Assembly (NCBI RefSeq): GCF_032854445.1
Contig: NW_027018321.1
Coordinates: 1 to 42,156, forward strand
Origin: Liolophura sinensis
Taxonomy: Eukaryota > Mollusca > Polyplacophora > Chitonida > Chitonidae
DNA length: 42,156 nt
Direction of reading: 5' to 3'
Below the pieces are notes generated by a model, which saw nothing but the letters and a program-made list of their open reading frames with translations, made no database searches and was not told the origin of the DNA. Made by a program: the position numbers and the translations under genes. Within the stretch, counting starts at the first letter, position 1. Every line of letters begins with the position of its first letter. Below, piece after piece: positions 37,301-42,156 of the stretch.

Positions 37301-37610
37301 TGCCTAACAACGGCTCTTACTCCATGGAAACCAAGGAAATTTGCAATTTTTCAACAGCTGGAGATGCCTGGCCCAATTGCGCATCTTTTGGCACCTTATT
37401 GATGTGGGTCAGTGTTTAATTGTACTTTTTACAGCAGACTGTATCAAGTACCTTGTGTTTTTTATATACAAATGGTGTGGTTTATCAACATGTAGATAAA
37501 GACATTGAGTTTGTCTTCGACTTAGAAGTAAGACAATTGCTGGATGAGTTAAATGGGCTTGGCCCAAAGATTTGACGTCTTCTGGGCTACCGAAGGGCAC
37601 ATAACTGATA
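34381..37610 (+). repeat. Six-monomer tandem duplication, copy 2
   Basis: Clean counterpart of 31097-34380; the monomers at 34669, 35217, 35765 and 36313 are exactly 548 bp. Private changes include ACATATTAAATG near 36010. Similarity to copy 1 ends in the monomer at 37406, which switches to the AATGAAAAG/GATGAGAAG background. Confidence 0.9.
35001..36061 (+). repeat. Recurring block, counterpart of 22585-23645
   Basis: Counterpart at an offset of 12416 bp. It adds GAGATATCGAATGG, ACATATTAAATG and AAAAAGGCCAGG. GAGATATCG and AAGGCCAGG are shared with 31.9-32.8 kb, linking it to the six-monomer duplication. Confidence 0.82.
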
Positions 37611-38251
37611 ATGAAAAGTTGAATATAGTAATGACCAGTCGCGATATTACATAGTAAATGTAGCCGAATTGAATTAGCAAAAAGCCCAGGCAAAAATCCC
37701 AAAGTGGAAAAACTGTTCCAATGCTGCTGATAAGAGGCTAATCCGACGTATTTTGTGATGAGAAGTCGAATGGTGCAAACCGCGTTGCTCTCCGACCAAC
37801 ACTTATGGCTGTAGCTACAATTGAATGAGCATTTATGTGAAAATCACGTGCCTAACAACGGCTCTTACTCCATGGAAACCAAGGAAATTTGCAATTTTTC
37901 AACAGCTGGAGATGCCTGGCCCAATTCCGCATCTTTTGGCACCTTATTGATGTGGGTCAGTGTTTAATTGTACTTTTTACAGCAGACTGTATCAAGTACC
38001 TTGTGTTTTTTATATACAAATGGTGTGGTTTTTCAACATGTAGATAAAGACATTGAGTTTGTCTTCGACTTAGAAGTAAGACAATTGCTGGATGAGTTAA
38101 ATGGGCTTGGCCCAAAGATTTGACGTCTTCTGGGCTACCGAAGGGCACATAACTTTTAATCAAAAGTTGAATATAGTAATGACCAGTCGCGATATTACAT
38201 AGTAAATGTAGCCGAATTGAATTAGCAAAAAGCCCAGGCAAAAATCCAAAA

Positions 38252-40808
38252 GTGGAAAAACAGTTCCAATGCTGCTGGTAAGATGCTAATCCGACGTATT
38301 TTGTGACGAGAAATCGAATGGTGCAAACCGCGTTGCTCTCCGACCAACACTTATGGCTGTAGCTACAATTTAATGAGCATTTATGTGAAAATCACAAGCC
38401 TAACAACGGCTCTTACTCCATGGAAACCAAGGAAATTTGCAATTTTTCAACAGCTGGAGATGCCTGGCCCAATTGCGCATCTTTTGGCACCTTATTGATG
38501 TGGGTCAGTGTTTAATTGTACTTTTTACAGCAGACTGTATCAAGTACCTTGTGTTTTTTATATACAAATGGTGTGGTTTTTCAACATGTAGATAAAGACA
38601 TTGAGTTTGTCTTCGACTTAGAAGTAAGACAATTGCTGGATGAGTTAAATGGGCTTGGCCCAAAGATTTGACGTCTTCTGTGCTACCGAAGGGCACATAA
38701 CTTATAATCAAAAGTTGAATATAGTAATGACCAGTCGCGATATTACATAGTGAATGTAGCCGAATTGAATTAGCAAAAAGCCCAGGCAAAAATCCAAAAG
38801 TGGAAAAACTGTTCCAATGCTGCTGGTAAGAGGCTAATCCGACGTATTTTGTGACGAGAAATCGAATGGTGCAAACCGCGTTGCTCTCCGACCAATACTT
38901 TTGGCTGTAGCGACAATTGAATGAGCATTTATGTGAAAATCACGTGCCTAACAACGGCTCTTCCTCCAAGGGAACCAAGGAAATTTGCAATTTTTCAACA
39001 GCTGGAGATGCCTGGCCCAATTGCGCATCTTTTGGCACCTTATTGATGTGGGTCAGTGTTTAATTATACTTTTTACAGCAGACTGTATCAAGTACCTTGT
39101 GTTTTTTATATACAAATGGTGTGGTTTTTCAACATGTAGATAAAGACATTGAGTTTGTCTTCGACTTAGAAGTAAGACAATTGCTGGATGAGTTAAATGG
39201 GCTTGGCCCAAAGATTTGACGTCTTCTGGGCTACCGAAGGGCACATAACTTATAATCAAAAGTTGATTATAGTAATGACCAGTCGCGATATTACATAGTA
39301 AATGTAGCCGAATTGAATTAGCAAAAAGCCCTGGCAAAAATCCAAAAGTGGAAAAACTGTTCCAATGCTGCTGATAAGAGGCTAATCCGACGTATTTTGT
39401 GACGAGAAATCGAATGGTGCAAACCGCGTTGCTCTCCGACCAATACTTTTGGCTGTAGCGACAATTGAATGAGCATTTATGTGAAAATCACGTGACCAGC
39501 AACGGCTCTTACTCCATGGAAACCAAGGAAATTTGCAATTTTTCAACAGCTGGAGATGCCTGGCCCAATTGCGCATCTTTTGGCACCTTATTGATGTGGG
39601 TCAGTGTTTAATTGTACTTTTTACAGCAGACTGTATCAAGTACCTTGTGTTTTTTATATACAAATGGTGTGGTTTTTCAACATGTAGATAAAGACATTGA
39701 GTTTGTCTTCGACTTAGAAGTAAGACAATTGCTGGATGAGTTAAATGGGCTTGGCCCAAAGATTTGACGTCTTCTGGGCTACCGAAGGGCACATAACTTA
39801 TAATCAAAAGTTGATTATAGTAATGACCAGTCGCGATATTACATAGTAAATGTAGCCGAATTGAATTAGCAAAAAGCCCAGGCAAAAATCCCACAGGGGA
39901 AAAACTGTTTCAATGCTGCTGATAAGAGGCTAATCCGACGTATTTTGTGACGAGAAATCGAATGGTGACGAGAAATCGAATTGAATTAGCAAAAAGCCCA
40001 GGCAAAAATCCCAAAGTGGAAAAACTGTTCCAATGCTGCTGATAAGAGGCTAATCCGACGTATTTTGTGACGAGAAATCGAATGGTGCAAACCGCGTTGC
40101 TCTCCGACCAATACTTTTGGCTGTAGCGACAATTGAATGAGCATTTATGTGAAAATCACGTGACCAGCAACGGCTCTTACTCCATGGAAACCAAGGAAAT
40201 TTGCAATTTTTCAACAGCTGGAGATGCCCGGCCCAATTGCGCATCTTTTGGAACTTTATTGATGTGGGTCAGTGTTCAATTGTACTTTTTACAGCAGACT
40301 GTATCAAGTACCTTGTTGTTTTTATATACAAATGGTGTGGTTTTTCAACATGTAGATAAAGACATTAAGTTTGTCTTCGACTTAGAAGTAAGACAATTGC
40401 TGGATGAGTTAAATGGGCTTGGCCCAAAGATTTGACGTCTTCTGGGCTACCGAAGGGCACATAACTTATAATCAAAAGTTGAATATAGTAATGACCAGTC
40501 GCGATATTACATAGTAAATGTAGCCGAATTTAATTAGCAAAAAGCCCAGGCAAAAATCCAAAAGTGGAAAAACTGTTCCAATGCTGCTGATAAGAGGCTA
40601 ATCCGCCGTATTTTGTGACGAGAAATCCAATGGTGCAAACCGCGTTGCTCTCCGACCAATACTTTTGGCTGTAGCGACAATTGAATGAGCATTTATGTGA
40701 AAATCACGTGCCTAACAACGGCTCTTAATCCATGGAAACCAAGGAAATTTGCAATTTTTCAACAGCTGGAGATGCCTGGCCCAATTGCGCATCTTTTGGC
40801 ACATTATT
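38252..40808 (+). repeat. Recurring block, counterpart of 28820-31378
   Basis: Landmarks at 38502, 39050, 39598 and 40266 lie 9430-9432 bp downstream of 29070, 29618, 30167 and 30836. Private changes include CACAAGCC replacing CACGTGCC at 38393-38400, CTTCCTCC near 38960, and CTGTGCTACC near 38680. Confidence 0.87.
39968..40087 (+). repeat. 120-bp internal duplication, long monomer 39598-40265
   Basis: Clean 120-bp insert with CGAATGG in both arms. The upstream arm has the private variant CCCACAGGGGAAAAACTGTTTC. It is the only long monomer between 30.8 kb and the right end of the window; the 16 monomers before it are short. Confidence 0.94.
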
Positions 40809-41923
40809 GATGTGGGTCAGTGTTCAATTGTACTTTTTACAGCAGACTGTATCAAGTACCTTGTTGTTTTTATATACAAATGGTGTGGTTTTTCAACATG
40901 TAGATAAAGACATTGAGTTTGTCTTCGACTTAGAAATAAGACAATTGCTGGATGAGTTAAATGGGCTTGGCCCAAAGATTTGACGTCTTCTGGGCTACCG
41001 AAGGGCACATAACTTATAATCAAAAGTTGAATATAGTAATGACCAGTCGCGATATTACAAAGTAAATGTAGCCGAATTGAATTAGCAAAAAGCCCAGGCA
41101 AAAATCCAAAAGTGGAAAAACTGTTCCAATGCTGCTGGTAAGAGGCTAATCCGACGTATTTTGTGACGAGAAATCGAATGGTGCATACCGCGTTGCTCTC
41201 CGACCAACACTTATGGCTGTAGCGACAATTGAATGAGCATTTATGTGAAAATCACGTGCCTAGCAACGGCTCTTACTCCAAGGGAACCAAGGAAATTTGC
41301 AATTTTTCAACAGCTGGAGATGCCTGGCCCAATTGCGCATCTTTTGGCACCTTATTGATGTGGGTCAGTGTTTAATTATACTTTTTACAGCAGACTGTAT
41401 CAAGTACCTTGTGTTTTTTATATACAAATGGTGTGGTTTTTCAACATGTAGATAAAGACATTGAGTTTGTCTTCGACTTAGAAGTAAGACAATTGCTGGA
41501 TGAGTTAAATGGGCTTGGCCCAAAGATTTGACGTCTTCTGGGCTACCGAAGGGCACATAACTTATAATCAAAAGTTGATTATAGTAATGACCAGTCGCGA
41601 TATTACATAGTAAATGTAGCCGAATTGAATTAGCAAAAAGCCCAGGCAAAAATCCAAAAGTGGAAAAACTGCTCCAATGCTGCTGACAAGAGGCTAATCT
41701 GACGTATTTTGTGACGAGAAATCGAATGGTGCAAACCGCGTTGCTCTCCGACCAATACTTTTGGCTGTAGCGACAATTGAATGAGCATTTATGTGAAAAT
41801 CACGTGACCAGCAACCGCTCTTACTCCATGGAAACCAAGGAATTTGCCAATTTTTCAACAGCTGGAGATGCCTGGCCCAATTGCGCATCTTTTGGCACCT
41901 TATTGATGTGGGTCAGTGTTTAA
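40600..41923 (+). repeat. Recurring block, copy 3
   Basis: It repeats the diagnostic set GAAATAAGAC, ACAAAGTAAATG, CCTAGC, GCTGACAAGAGG, AATCTGACG and AACCGCTC, about 20.87 kb from copy 2. It differs by CTTAATCC, GCATACCGCG, CTGCTCC, GGAATTTGCCAATT and an intact CACGTGACC where copies 1 and 2 have TACGTGACC. Confidence 0.87.
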
Positions 41924-42156
41924 TTGTACTTTTTACAGCAGACTGTATCAAGTACCTTGTGTTTTTTATATACAAATGGTGTGGTTTTTTCAACATGTAG
42001 ATAAAGACATTGAGTTTGTCTTCGACTTAGAAGTAAGACAATTGCTGGATGAGTTAAATGGGCTTGGCCCAAAGATTTGACGTCTTCTGGGCTACCGAAG
42101 GGCACATAACTTTTAATCAAAAAGTTGAATATAGTAATGACCAGTCGCGATATTAC
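41910..42156 (+). repeat. Partial monomer at right window edge
   Basis: The window ends at about phase 247 of the last monomer (CGCGATATTAC). It carries GGTTTTTTCAAC, CTTTTAATC and CAAAAAGTTG. The array evidently continues beyond the window, so neither array boundary is visible. Confidence 0.95.

Larger units (their letters stand above)
1..42156 (+). repeat. Satellite DNA array, 548-bp monomer, head-to-tail
   Basis: The same unit recurs from end to end with no interruption and no change of orientation. GGGTCAGTGT starts at 341, 1007, 1556, 2105, 2773, 3323, 3871, 4419, 4968, 5516, 6064, 6730, 7290, 7836, 8379, 9046, 9592, 10140, 10688, 11357, 11905, 12453, 13001, 13670, 14218, 14766, 15314, 15981, 16529, 17077, 17630, 18177, 18724, 19392, 19941, 20489, 21037, 21705, 22253, 22801, 23349, 23897, 24445, 24992, 25543, 26090, 26638, 27186, 27853, 28522, 29070, 29618, 30167, 30836, 31383, 31929, 32479, 33027, 33576, 34121, 34669, 35217, 35765, 36313, 36861, 37406, 37954, 38502, 39050, 39598, 40266, 40814, 41362 and 41910. 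The usual spacing is 548 bp; 13 intervals are 666-669 bp. Copies differ by a few substitutions each, and many variants are shared between non-adjacent copies. The strand given is arbitrary. Satellite identity is seen directly; a eukaryotic heterochromatic location is inferred. Confidence 0.98.

Noticed and set aside
1-42156. CRISPR array
   Set aside because: The units are about 548 bp with no short repeat/unique spacer alternation; the entire unit repeats.
1-42156. Transposon or MITE as the array unit
   Set aside because: There are no terminal inverted repeats, target-site duplications, transposase or reverse transcriptase motifs, and copies are strictly head-to-tail.
1-42156. Ribosomal DNA spacer, telomere or histone cluster
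   Set aside because: No rRNA-like segment, telomere motif or histone coding sequence appears anywhere in the monomer.

Overview
The whole 42,156-bp window is one uninterrupted head-to-tail satellite DNA array. A monomer of about 548 bp (close to 40% GC in one copy counted by hand) runs in a single orientation from the first base to the last. Using the landmark GGGTCAGTGT as phase zero, I found 74 landmarks, giving 73 complete monomers plus a partial copy at each end (1-340 and 41910-42156). There is no unique sequence, no flanking chromosome arm, no inversion, no transposon and no convincing gene. Large, regular satellite of this kind is typical of eukaryotic heterochromatin (centromere, pericentromere, subtelomere, sex or B chromosome). 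The sequence alone does not let me name the species or the chromosomal position.

Two monomer lengths alternate. Sixty short monomers are about 548 bp (range 543-560). Thirteen long monomers are 666-669 bp and carry an extra segment of about 120 bp. That segment is an internal duplication with the same breakpoints in every copy, so it probably arose once and then spread. Long monomers recur mainly every fourth unit, giving a higher-order repeat (HOR) of about 2.31 kb (three short plus one long). This HOR is clearest at 6.1-15.3 kb.

Layout by shared variant bases: 1-1006 matches 5724-6729. The stretch 6730-11356 is duplicated in tandem as 11357-15980 (period about 4.63 kb, two HOR units). About 15.77-17.09 kb recurs at 19.73-21.05 kb and again at 40.60-41.92 kb. 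About 22.59-23.65 kb recurs at 35.00-36.06 kb. About 28.82-31.38 kb recurs at 38.25-40.81 kb. The stretch 31.10-34.38 kb is a six-monomer block duplicated in tandem as 34.38-37.6 kb. This is a mosaic of nested, recent duplications, as expected from unequal exchange or replication-based amplification.

Open reading frames of 60-130 codons recur once per monomer on both strands, but most start at TTG and are broken or joined by single-base changes between copies. I treat them as by-products of periodicity. The observations most worth a second look are the 120-bp insertion and its two microhomology junctions, the nested HOR history with breakpoints inside the long unit, a splice-site-like exon pattern inside each monomer, a periodic CACGTG E-box, and patches rich in single-base indels that look like consensus errors.
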